Shown: positions 25,455-34,500 of the stretch, one piece after another | How positions within the stretch are numbered: position 1 is the first letter of the stretch | Layout: each line of letters starts with the position of its first letter | DNA from: Micromonospora sp. NBC_01796 | GTDB lineage: Bacteria; Actinomycetota; Actinomycetes; Mycobacteriales; Micromonosporaceae | Assembly: GCF_035917455.1 (NCBI RefSeq) | Contig: NZ_CP109078.1 | Coordinates: 5,874,001 to 5,938,000, forward strand | Direction: 5' to 3' | Length of the DNA stretch: 64,000 nucleotides | Program-made: the position numbers and the translations under genes | Notes under the pieces: generated by a model | The model's database searches: none | What the model was told of the DNA's origin: nothing | Seen by the model: only the letters and a program-made list of their open reading frames with translations

Positions 25455-28400
25455 GTGCGTTTCGGGATTCTCGGTCCGCTCGCCGTCACCACCGACGACG
25501 GCGAGCCCGTGGTGGTGCCCGGCGCCAAGGTGCGGATGCTGCTCGCCGACCTGCTGGCGCACCGCAACAAGGTGGTCTCCGCAGACCGGCTCATCGAGGA
25601 TCTGTGGGGCGACGACGCACCCGCGAACCCGGCCGCCGCGCTGCAGGTGCGCGTGTCGCAGCTGCGCAAGGCGCTCAACGACGCCGAACCGGGCGCCCGT
25701 GACCTGATCGAGTCGCGGCCCCCGGGCTACCGGCTGCGGGCCGACGATGTGGACGCCGACCGGTTCGCCGCGCTCGCCGACGCGGCCGACGTGGTCCGGC
25801 TCGGCGCGGCGCTCGCGCTCTGGCGCGGCCAGGCGTACGCCGACGTGGCCGACCAGGAGTTCGCCCGCGCCGAGGCGACCCGGCTCACCGAGCAGCGCCT
25901 CCTCGTGTACGAGCGGCTCGCCGAGGCCCGGCTGGCCTGCGGCGAGCACGACATGGTGGCTGCGGAGCTGGCCGAGCTGGTCGAGCGCCATCCGCTGCGG
26001 GAGGGCCTGCGCGGTCTGCACATCCGAGCCCTGTACGCCGCCGGGCGGCAGGCCGAGGCCCTGGAGAGCTACGCCGGGCTGCGCGAACGACTCGCCGACG
26101 AGCTGGGCCTCGACCCGGGCCCCGAACTGGCCGCCCTGTACCGGCAGATCCTCGACCAGGACCCGGGCCTCAGCGCCCCGCCCAAGTCCGCGATCGTCCG
26201 GAACAGCCTGCCCGCCCAGCTGGACGAGCTGATCGGCCGGGCCGAGGCCCTGACGGAGCTGCGCACCCTGATCCCAGCCGGCCGGCTGCTCACCCTGGTC
26301 GGGCCGGGCGGGGTGGGCAAGACCCGGCTCGCCGCGGCGGCCGCAGCCGAACAGGTGCAGCCGGACGGCGTACATCTGGTGGAGCTGGCGCCGCTTCCGG
26401 CAGCAGACACGCGGGTGGCGGAGCAGGCGCTCGGGGTTCTCGGTCTGCACGAGGCACCGGGCACGACCGGGTCTGCGGCCGACCGTCTGGTGGCGGCGTT
26501 GCGGCACCGCGAGATGCTGCTCGTACTGGACAACTGCGAGCATGTGATCGGGGCGGTCGCCGCACTGGTCGGGCGGCTGCTCCGCGATGCGCCCGGGGTG
26601 CGCGTGCTGGCCACCAGCCGCGAGCCGCTGCTGCTCGCGGGCGAACGGATCTGGGAGGTGGGTCCGCTCGCGCTGCCGTCCGACCCGACCGACGTCGACG
26701 CGGTACGGCGGTCGGCCGCAGCCCGGCTCTTCGTGGCGCGCGCCGCCGCTCAGCACCGGGGGTTCCGGCTCGACGAGCAGACCGCGCCGGCCGTGGCGCA
26801 GCTCTGCCGCCGGCTGGACGGCCTCCCCCTGGCGCTGGAACTGGCCGCGACCCGGGTGCGCGCTCTCGGCGTACAGGGCGTGGTGGATCGCCTTGACGAC
26901 CGCTTCCGGCTGCTCACCACGCGGCAGCGGGATGTGCCGGAACGGCAGCGCACCCTGACCGCGGTGATCGCGTGGAGCTGGGATCTGCTGGACCCGGAGG
27001 ATCGAGCGGTGCTCGCGCGGCTCTCGGTGTTCCGCGACGGCTGCACACCCGAGGCCGCCGAGCAGGTGTGCGACGCCGGCCTGGACGCCGTGGACCGGCT
27101 CGTGGAGCGGTCGCTCGTGGTGGCCGAGCCGGGGCCGCGTTATCGGCTGCTGGAGTCGGTCGCGGAGTTCGGCGCCGCGCAGCTCACCGACGCCGCCGCG
27201 ATCCGGAGCCGGCACGCCGCGTACTTCCGGTCGCTCGCCGAGCGCGCCGATCCTCTGTTGCGCGGCGCCGAGCAGCGGGAGTGGCTCGCGACCCTGGACG
27301 CCGAGCGAGCCAACCTGCAGGCGGCGCTCACTCACGGCGGTGGACTGCGGCTGGCACTCGCACTCACCTGGTACTGGGTGCTGCGGGGCCGGCTCAGCGA
27401 GGCCCGCGCTGCCCTGGCGCTGGTCGGCACGGCCGAGGAAGAGCGCCTCGCCGCTCCCTGGCGACTCGGTCTCGCTCTGCTGCAAGGCGAGCGGGTGCCT
27501 TCGGACGTACAGGATGTGCTTGCTCCTGACACGGCCGGGCGGGCGGTCTGGTTCGTGGCGAACGCCGTGCTGGAACGGGGTTACCTGGCGCTCGCCGCGC
27601 AACTGCTGCCGGAGGAGTTCGACGACTCGTGGACCGAGGCGGCGGTGCTGACGTCGCGGGCGATGCTCGCGCACGCGGCCGGTGATCCGCCCGCGCTGGA
27701 GGCGGCTGCCACCCGCAGCGACGCGCTCTTCGCCGAGCTCGGCGACCGGTGGGGGCGGCTGCGGGCCAGCGACTGGCTCGGCGGGCTGGCGGAGTTCCGT
27801 GGCCAGAACGAGCGGGCCGCCGCCGTGCACCGGGAGGGGCTGCGCTGGGCGACCGAGCTTTCGCTGTGGCCCGAGGTCGGTGGCAAGCTGTCCTGGCTGG
27901 CCTGGCTAGCTGTGCAGGGCCGGGAGTACGAGGTCGCGCGGGAGCTGGCAGAACGCGCCTACCGGCTGGCCGTCGAACAGGGGGCGCCCGCCGCGGTAGT
28001 GTTCGCCGAGATGGGCCTCGGCATCGCCGCCCGCCGCTCGGGCCGCCTCGACCAGGCCGTCACCCACCTGACCCGGATCGCCGACCAGGGCCGGATCGAG
28101 CCGCAGCCACCGCCGTACCTGCCGATGATCCTGGTCGAGCTGGGCTACGCGCGCGAACTCCAAGGCGACCCGTCGGCCGCCCGGGCACTGCATCTGGAGG
28201 CGTACGACGCCGCCATCGGCTCCACCCGTGACGGCATCGGCGCGGTTGAGGGCATGGCCGCGTTGGCCGAGCCCTCCGTGGCGGCCCGGCTGCTGGGCGC
28301 CGCAGCCACCGCCCGCGATCACAATGCCGCCCCGGCCGCCCCGGCCGAGCAGGACGAGCTCGACCGGACGGCGCGACGGGCGGTTGCTTCGATCGGCCAG

Positions 28401-28472
28401 GAACGCTTCGACGACCTGGTGGCCGAGGGCGCGAAGCTCTCCCTCGATCAGGCGGTGGCCTTGGGCCGGTAG
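25455..28472 (+). CDS. AfsR/SARP-family transcriptional regulator with NB-ARC ATPase
   Basis: A 1005-residue regulator. An OmpR-like winged HTH (residues about 1-95, FGILGPLAVTTDDGEPVVVP) is followed by a bacterial transcriptional activator domain (about 100-240, DADRFAALADAA to ADELGLDPGPELAALYRQIL). Next come an NB-ARC ATPase with P-loop LVGPGGVGKTRLA near residue 283 and Walker-B-like MLLVLDNCEH, and a helical TPR-like C-terminus. GTG 25455 is the standard SARP start. It is divergent from the hydrolase-like gene. Members often activate secondary metabolism or transport; the target here is unknown. Confidence 0.92.
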   Translation: MRFGILGPLAVTTDDGEPVVVPGAKVRMLLADLLAHRNKVVSADRLIEDLWGDDAPANPAAALQVRVSQLRKALNDAEPGARDLIESRPPGYRLRADDVDADRFAALADAADVVRLGAALALWRGQAYADVADQEFARAEATRLTEQRLLVYERLAEARLACGEHDMVAAELAELVERHPLREGLRGLHIRALYAAGRQAEALESYAGLRERLADELGLDPGPELAALYRQILDQDPGLSAPPKSAIVRNSLPAQLDELIGRAEALTELRTLIPAGRLLTLVGPGGVGKTRLAAAAAAEQVQPDGVHLVELAPLPAADTRVAEQALGVLGLHEAPGTTGSAADRLVAALRHREMLLVLDNCEHVIGAVAALVGRLLRDAPGVRVLATSREPLLLAGERIWEVGPLALPSDPTDVDAVRRSAAARLFVARAAAQHRGFRLDEQTAPAVAQLCRRLDGLPLALELAATRVRALGVQGVVDRLDDRFRLLTTRQRDVPERQRTLTAVIAWSWDLLDPEDRAVLARLSVFRDGCTPEAAEQVCDAGLDAVDRLVERSLVVAEPGPRYRLLESVAEFGAAQLTDAAAIRSRHAAYFRSLAERADPLLRGAEQREWLATLDAERANLQAALTHGGGLRLALALTWYWVLRGRLSEARAALALVGTAEEERLAAPWRLGLALLQGERVPSDVQDVLAPDTAGRAVWFVANAVLERGYLALAAQLLPEEFDDSWTEAAVLTSRAMLAHAAGDPPALEAAATRSDALFAELGDRWGRLRASDWLGGLAEFRGQNERAAAVHREGLRWATELSLWPEVGGKLSWLAWLAVQGREYEVARELAERAYRLAVEQGAPAAVVFAEMGLGIAARRSGRLDQAVTHLTRIADQGRIEPQPPPYLPMILVELGYARELQGDPSAARALHLEAYDAAIGSTRDGIGAVEGMAALAEPSVAARLLGAAATARDHNAAPAAPAEQDELDRTARRAVASIGQERFDDLVAEGAKLSLDQAVALGR

Positions 28473-29002
28473 GTGGCGACGATGACGCCGTTCTTGAAGA
28501 CCCGGGTGTCGATCAGTTCGAACGTGGCCTTTACGTTGCTCAGCACACTGGTGAAGCTGGGAACACCCTCGATGACCGGGTGGATCCAGAACTTCACCTC
28601 GTCGACCAGGCCGGCCTTGACGAGCTGCGCGGCGACCCCGCCGTACCCGTACTGCACGATGTCCTTGCCGTCCTGGGCCTTGAGCTTCGCGACCGCCTCG
28701 ACCAGATCCCCTTCCAGCACCTCGGTGTTCTTCCAGGAGGGGTCCTTCAGCGTCGTCGACGCCACGTACTTCTTCACGTTGTTGAAGAAGGCGGCACCGG
28801 TGGCGGGGTCGCTCTCGTCCATGGCCGGCCAGGCCTGTGAAAAACCGTCGTAGGTGGCCCGGCCCATGATCAGCGCGTCCGCGCCGGTGGTGAGTTCGGC
28901 GGCCAGCTCGGCTGCCTCCTCGGCGAAGTAGGGCGACGTCCACATGGGGTTCTCGACGACGCCGTCGAGGGTGAGGTAGGTGGAGTTGATGAGCTTGCGC
29001 AT
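28448..29002 (-). CDS. RibD/dihydrofolate-reductase-like family protein
   Basis: A 184-residue RibD C-terminal/DHFR-fold reductase: MRKLINSTYLTLDGVVENP start, GADALIMGRATYDGF, and NADPH-loop KDIVQYGYGGVAAQLVKAGL. ATG 29002 follows GGAGAA. Its stop overlaps the AfsR-type gene by 25 bp on the opposite strand. Small proteins of this type are NAD(P)H-dependent reductases of unknown physiological substrate. Confidence 0.88.
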   Translation of the reverse strand: MRKLINSTYLTLDGVVENPMWTSPYFAEEAAELAAELTTGADALIMGRATYDGFSQAWPAMDESDPATGAAFFNNVKKYVASTTLKDPSWKNTEVLEGDLVEAVAKLKAQDGKDIVQYGYGGVAAQLVKAGLVDEVKFWIHPVIEGVPSFTSVLSNVKATFELIDTRVFKNGVIVATYRPKATA

Positions 29003-29347
29003 GGGATGTTCTCCAAGGTGGTTGCGGTGTCGCTGCTGACAGGGAGAACTCTGCCGAGGACCGCTTACGATTTCCTTCAGATTCCCTTCGAGGTGGGCCT
29101 GGGCGTGGAATCTGCGTGGTGCCGAGGCGGGTTCGGGCCCGGCCATGTTCGCCCTGGCGTGTCTCCTCGATTCACCATCCGAAGGAACCAACGGACAGCC
29201 TGCACCCGATCCACCGGCTCACCTACGCCGTCGCGACACTGTCCGTTGAGCAGATCGGGCAGGCGGCACGTCCGGGTGGGCGGGAAGAGGACGCGCGAGC
29301 CCTGATTGCACGAGCCCAGGTGACATCCGGTTCGTGCATCAGGCCGG
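29003..29347. other. Intergenic; motif shared with the 25.4-kb promoter
   Basis: 345 bp with no gene. At 29061-29077 CCGCTTACG-N5-CTT repeats the pattern at 25417-25433, both upstream of minus-strand genes. Otherwise nothing is recognised. Confidence 0.35.
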
Positions 29348-29971
29348 TCAGGCGGCCGGTTTGCTGAGGGGCGGCCGGTGGCCTCCGTGGGACGCGATCA
29401 ATGCCTCTGCCACGAGTTCGGCATCAGCTTCTGCGACGTCCGCTGGGTACTCCGGTAGCAGGTCGTCCCAGACGACCAGCCACGATCCGTACAGTTGGGC
29501 CTGTCCCTCGGGCCGGGCGAAGAACCAGACGTGCAGGTGGGCGCCACCATCTCCGATGCGGTAGACGTGGGCGCGCGAGATGTGCGGCAGCGCCTGTACG
29601 TGGCGGACGATGCGAGTGCTCAACAGCCCCAGTTCGGCTGCCAGTTCGTCAGGTAGATCCGCCATGTCGTAGTGATCGCGCGGATACAGCATGAGCACCA
29701 GCGGGACCCCCACTCCCGGAATCCGGACCAGCCGCCAGTGATCGTTGAACCAGATCCCTTCGTCCCGGTCGCGGCACGCGTTGCAGTCCGACGGATCCTT
29801 GCCGTGCCGCGCGGGCTCTGGGAGCACCGGCGGGCGCAACGGCGCCACGCGCAGGCCGTCCGGCTCGAACGGACTGATCTCCCATCCCGTCATGCGTGCC
29901 AACGGAAGCCGGGCCCCGCCGTCCGCGGCGGCGACTGCGTGGTCATAGAACTCGTCCGGTCGCAAGGCCAT
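29348..29971 (-). CDS. HIT-like domain protein
   Basis: A 207-residue protein. The HIT motif is degenerate but present near the end (GGAHLHVWFF, His-x-His-x-x). A Cys pair CNACRDRD in the middle may bind zinc. Similar proteins are common in actinomycetes and may act as nucleotidyl hydrolases or transferases. No signal or membrane segment. It stands alone, 213 bp before the next gene on the same strand. Confidence 0.7.
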   Translation of the reverse strand: MALRPDEFYDHAVAAADGGARLPLARMTGWEISPFEPDGLRVAPLRPPVLPEPARHGKDPSDCNACRDRDEGIWFNDHWRLVRIPGVGVPLVLMLYPRDHYDMADLPDELAAELGLLSTRIVRHVQALPHISRAHVYRIGDGGAHLHVWFFARPEGQAQLYGSWLVVWDDLLPEYPADVAEADAELVAEALIASHGGHRPPLSKPAA

Positions 29972-30184
29972 GCGGCGAAGACTAGTACGACAGGCCCGGG
30001 AGCCGATCTGGGCGACCCGAACACACTGGCCGCACTCGATACGTCAGTTCAGGATGCCGGAAACCCCCGGCCACCGGAGACTGAACGTGACGAATCTTTG
30101 TCTGCCTGCGCGCAGGGTCGGCGGCAGATTCGGACGCTTGGCACCCGTGAGGCGAGGCCCGCATGCTCGTTGACGAGCTGATGC

Positions 30185-31162
30185 TTATCCGCGTCCGTTC
30201 CTCTCGCCGCGTGCTCTTCCTACCCCGGTGGAACCAAGTGACGCGGCTGGTGCCAGCTCGGCCGCCAGGTTGTCCCACGCTTTGTAGCCGCCCGGTACCG
30301 GCCAAGCCCGGGTAGGTCCCTCGGTACGGGCGATTCCGCGCAGCTCCGTAGCCAGGTGGTTGCCCAGATGAGCGATGCGGGACCCATCAAGTGGTCCTGC
30401 GGGCCGGCTCTGGAGATCGACAATGCGTCCCTCGTACGCTCGCAGGGGCGGCTGCTGAACTGCTGAGATCCATCGAGGATCTGCGGTGGGCGCGAGTACG
30501 ACCACCTCCGGTGCACCGCCCTCGGCGAGCGCTGCGGCGATCCGGTCGTGGCCGTCGACGACGAGCAATACGTTCAGCCCGCTCACCCACCACAGCAGGG
30601 CAGGAGGCAAAATGCCCTCTCGGTGTTGCCGCCGGTACGACTTGACACGGGCCGCGGTGTGCGGGGACAGGCGTCGCAGTGGAAGGACGTCGCGGACGTC
30701 TTCGTCGGGGTCGCCATAGCCGAACCAGGTGATGTGGCCCTGGTCGGGGTCGATGACGTGAACACGCCGCCAATGCCCCGGCACCGCCCAGCGTGGCATG
30801 CCCCAGGCGAGGGTCCAGCGACCGACGTGCAAGGGGCCCTCGGGTCGAGCCTGTAACCACGCCGCGAACTGGTGCGTCCAGCGCGCCGCCCACGCGTCGT
30901 CATCATCGCTTGTCTCCCGGGCGCGGCGAGCGTGACGGACAGGGATGGGAGGCAGCGGAGACTCATACAGTCCGGTACGGCAGTAGTACACGCCGCGATG
31001 CTGGGCTCGCTGGCGACCCAGGAGAACGACGCGGTCAGCTTGGCGGATCAACAGCCTTCGCCCGCCCGTGGCCTCCACCCGCAGCTCGGGCAGGCCTGGG
31101 CGTGAGACATCCAGTTGCAAACCGGCCCAGCGATGGCCCGGAGACAGCGGATCTGAACGCAC
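30185..31162 (-). CDS. Hypothetical protein with a ParB-like motif
   Basis: A 325-residue protein of unknown family. A central segment VVDGHDRIAAALAEGG resembles the ParB-type nucleotide-binding signature, which also occurs in stand-alone CTPase-like proteins. The rest (HITWFGYGDPDEDVRDVLPL, WWVSGLNVLLVVDGHD) is not diagnostic. Start taken at 31162. It may be an accessory gene; no function can be claimed. Confidence 0.6.
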   Translation of the reverse strand: MRSDPLSPGHRWAGLQLDVSRPGLPELRVEATGGRRLLIRQADRVVLLGRQRAQHRGVYYCRTGLYESPLPPIPVRHARRARETSDDDDAWAARWTHQFAAWLQARPEGPLHVGRWTLAWGMPRWAVPGHWRRVHVIDPDQGHITWFGYGDPDEDVRDVLPLRRLSPHTAARVKSYRRQHREGILPPALLWWVSGLNVLLVVDGHDRIAAALAEGGAPEVVVLAPTADPRWISAVQQPPLRAYEGRIVDLQSRPAGPLDGSRIAHLGNHLATELRGIARTEGPTRAWPVPGGYKAWDNLAAELAPAASLGSTGVGRARGERNGRG

Positions 31163-31526
31163 GTCGTAATCATGCTACGGCTGCCTGCTTGCATGGACGG
31201 CGGCAAAAGAGCGCGCCACAGCGATGCCTGCTGGTCTTCGCCGACGTGTGGATACGCGTATGAAGGGCTACTTTCGCGCGCTGTGACAGTTGGGGTGCCC
31301 GACGGCTCCGACAGCTAACCAAGATCATCACGATGACCACCATGCGTGAGATGTGAGTCACTGCCCAATTGAGGGAGGAGCGTCCACTTCGGCCACTTTT
31401 GGATCTTGGACCGTTACCCGTTCGTGATCGTGTCCGGCGTTTTGATCATGGGACAGTGGCGCCCGGCCTTACGCGGTCGACACCCGCAGGCTGGTTGGTT
31501 CCTTGATCTAACGGGGTGAGGGTGCG
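31163..31526. other. Upstream region of the RHS gene
   Basis: About 360 bp, relatively AT-rich at 31260-31450. It presumably holds divergent promoters for the 30.2-kb gene and the RHS gene. No distinct operator or gene is seen. Confidence 0.4.
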
Positions 31527-34500
31527 ATGAGACGACACGCGGTGCTGTCGCGTGGGGCGCGGATCCGGGGCGTACTCGCCGCAGCCGTGGCCACGACGCT
31601 GCTGGGCAGCGCGGTGGCGGTCACCTCCGCCCCGGCGGCGGTGGCCGCCAAACTCACGCCACCGCTGGCCACTCCCGAGGTCCGGGCAGTGCGCGGAGTC
31701 AAGCCCCTTCCGACGCACTTCGCGTCGCCGGCAAAGCCGTCCAAGCCCTTCGCCCCGGTCCGGACCAGCTGGCCGGCGGCCGGCACGAGCACCCTCACCC
31801 TGGGCACCCCGTCCGCCGCGGTCAGCGGCGCCCGGACGGCGAAGGTACGCGACGACCGCTCGCCGATCTGGGCACAGGCGGCGGCCGACGGCGAAGGCCG
31901 TTACTCCGGCCCGCCCGCGCTCGACGTCCGGGTGCACGACCGTGCGGCAGCACAGGCAGCGGGTGTCGCCGGAGTGCTCCTGTCCGTGGCGGGCACCGGT
32001 ACCGCCACCGCGAGAACCACCGGTGCCGAGGTCCAGGGCGAGGTCACCGTCGGGGTCGACTACTCCTCTTTCGCGCAGGCGTACGGTGGCAACTACGGCC
32101 TCCGGCTGGGCCTGGTAGCCCTACCGGACTGCGCCATCAGCACCCCGGCGCAGCCTGCCTGCCGGAAGGCGACGCCGCTCCCGTCGACGAACGACGCCGG
32201 CAGCCAGAGCGTGTCGGTGCGGCTGAAGCTCACCGGCACGGCTCCCGTGGTGCTCGCGGCTGTCGCCGCCGCTGCCGATGGTGGCAAGGCAGGCACGTAC
32301 GCGACCACCGACCTGATGCCATCGGGCTCCTGGCCAGCCGGGACCAACACCGGATCGTTCACCTACTCGTACCCGATGGCGGTGCCGACGTCCTCGTCGC
32401 CCCTGGTCCCGTCGTTGTCACTCAACTACGACTCGAGCGTCGTGGACGGACAGACCGCCGCGACCCAGGCCCAGGCGTCCTGGGTCGGCGAGGGCTGGTC
32501 GACCCCGAAGTCGTTCATCGAGCAGTCGTTCGTGTCGTGTTCGGACAACCCGGGTGGCAGCGCTTCGCGGGTGTCCACCTCGGACAGGTGCTACGACGGG
32601 CCGATCCTGACCCTGTCGCTGAACGGCTCGTCGTCCTCCCTGGTCTGGGACGCGGGCAAGAAGGTGTGGAAGCCGAAGAGCGACAAGGGCGAGGTGATCA
32701 CCCACGTCACCGACACCAACAACGGCACCGACACGTACAACACCGACTACTGGCGGGTGACACTGCGCGACGGCACCAGCTACGAGTTCGGCCGCAACCA
32801 GGTGCCGGGCTGGTCTTCGGGGAAGCCGACCACGAACTCGGTCGACGTCCAGCCGGTCTACTCGCCGCACCCGGGCGACCCGTGCTACAACGCGGCCGGG
32901 TTCTCCTCGTCGGTCTGCACCATGGCGTACCGCTGGAATCTGGACTACGTCAAGGACATTCGTGGCAACGCGATGGCGTACTACTACAAGCAGGACGTCA
33001 ACTACTACGGCCGTAACAAGGGCACGAGCAACGTCTCGTACACCCGCGACAGCTACCTCGCGCGAATCGACTACGGCTTCCGTGACGGCGGCGCGTACGG
33101 CACCGTGCCGAACCAGGTCTCGTTCAACACGGACAACCGTTGTCTGTCGGGCACCTGCGCACCGCTGGGCGAGAGCACGAAGGCGAACTGGCCCGACGTG
33201 CCGTACGACCTGGTCTGCGCGGCGGGCACGACCTGCATGCCGTGGAGCCCGTCGCACTTCTCCACCGTCCGGCTGAAGTCGATCAGCACCCGGCAATGGT
33301 CGACCGCGTTGTCGAGGTACGAGCCGGTGGACACGTACCTCCTTGAGCACCGCTTCCCGGCAACGGGTGACGGAACGTCCCCCACGCTCTGGCTGGACTC
33401 GATCACCCACACCGGGTCGACCACCAAGACCGACGGGTCGACCGAGTCGATCGCGCTTCCCCCGGTCTCGTTCGGTGACGTCGAGCTGCAGAACCGGACC
33501 GACCCGGACGGCCTGCCGGCCCTCATGCGTCGCCGGATCGGCACCGTCACCACCGAGACCGGTTCGGTGATCACCGCAACCTACGAACTGCCGAAACCGT
33601 GCGCCACCCCGGTGACCATCGACCCCGCCACCAACACCTCCTCCTGTTACCCGGTCTTCTGGACCCCCCACGGCTCTGCCGATCCCATCCGGGACTGGTT
33701 CAACAAGTGGGCGGTCACCAAGGTGACCTCGACCGACCCAACCGGGGGAGCGGCGCAGACCGCGACCAGCTACAGCTACACCGGCGGCGCCGCCTGGCAC
33801 TTCGACGACAACGAACTCGTCAAGGCGAAGAACCGGACCTACGGGCAGTTCCGGGGCTACGCCAAGGTGCAGACCAGAAACGGTGACGGCGTCGACGACC
33901 CGCAGACGTTGTCCGAAACCACCTACTACCGAGGCATGTCGCGGAACAACGGCGGCGCGGCGGTGAGTATCACCGACTCCCAGGGCGGCAAGCACGACGA
34001 CGCCGACGAACTGGCTGGCATGGTGCTGGAGTCGACGTCCTATCGCGGCGACAACAGCCCGGTCGACAGTTCCACCATCACGTCGTACTGGGTATCGGAG
34101 GCCAGCGCGAGCCGCAGTCGCACCGGCCTACCCGCCCTGACCGCGAACGTGGTCGCTCCGGTGCAGACGTACAACCGGCAGGCGATCACCGGAACCGGAG
34201 CGACGACCTGGCGGGTCACCCAGACCGACAGCAGCTACGACACCGCCACCACCAGCACTTCCTTCGGTCTGCTGCAACGCACCTACGTCCACACGGTGCC
34301 GGCGGACCCGGCCTACGACCAGTGCACCACCAACACGTACGCCCCGGCGAACGTGGCGAAGAACCTCGTCGGACTGCCCGCTGAAACCGAAACCGTCGCG
34401 GTGGCCTGCGGCGGCTTCACCCAGGGCTCCCCGGCCTCGGTACCGGGAAGCGTCAACACCCTGACCGCCCCGGGTACGGTGTCCCGCCCGGCCCAGGTCG

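Noticed and set aside
24579-27830. A 1083-residue open frame on the minus strand across the AfsR-type gene
   Set aside because: Only its last 272 residues (the hydrolase) look like protein. The rest is an antisense shadow of the regulator, caused by high GC.
32418-33995. A 525-residue minus-strand frame inside the RHS gene
   Set aside because: Arg/Val/Gly-rich with no motif; the plus strand has clear RHS signatures.
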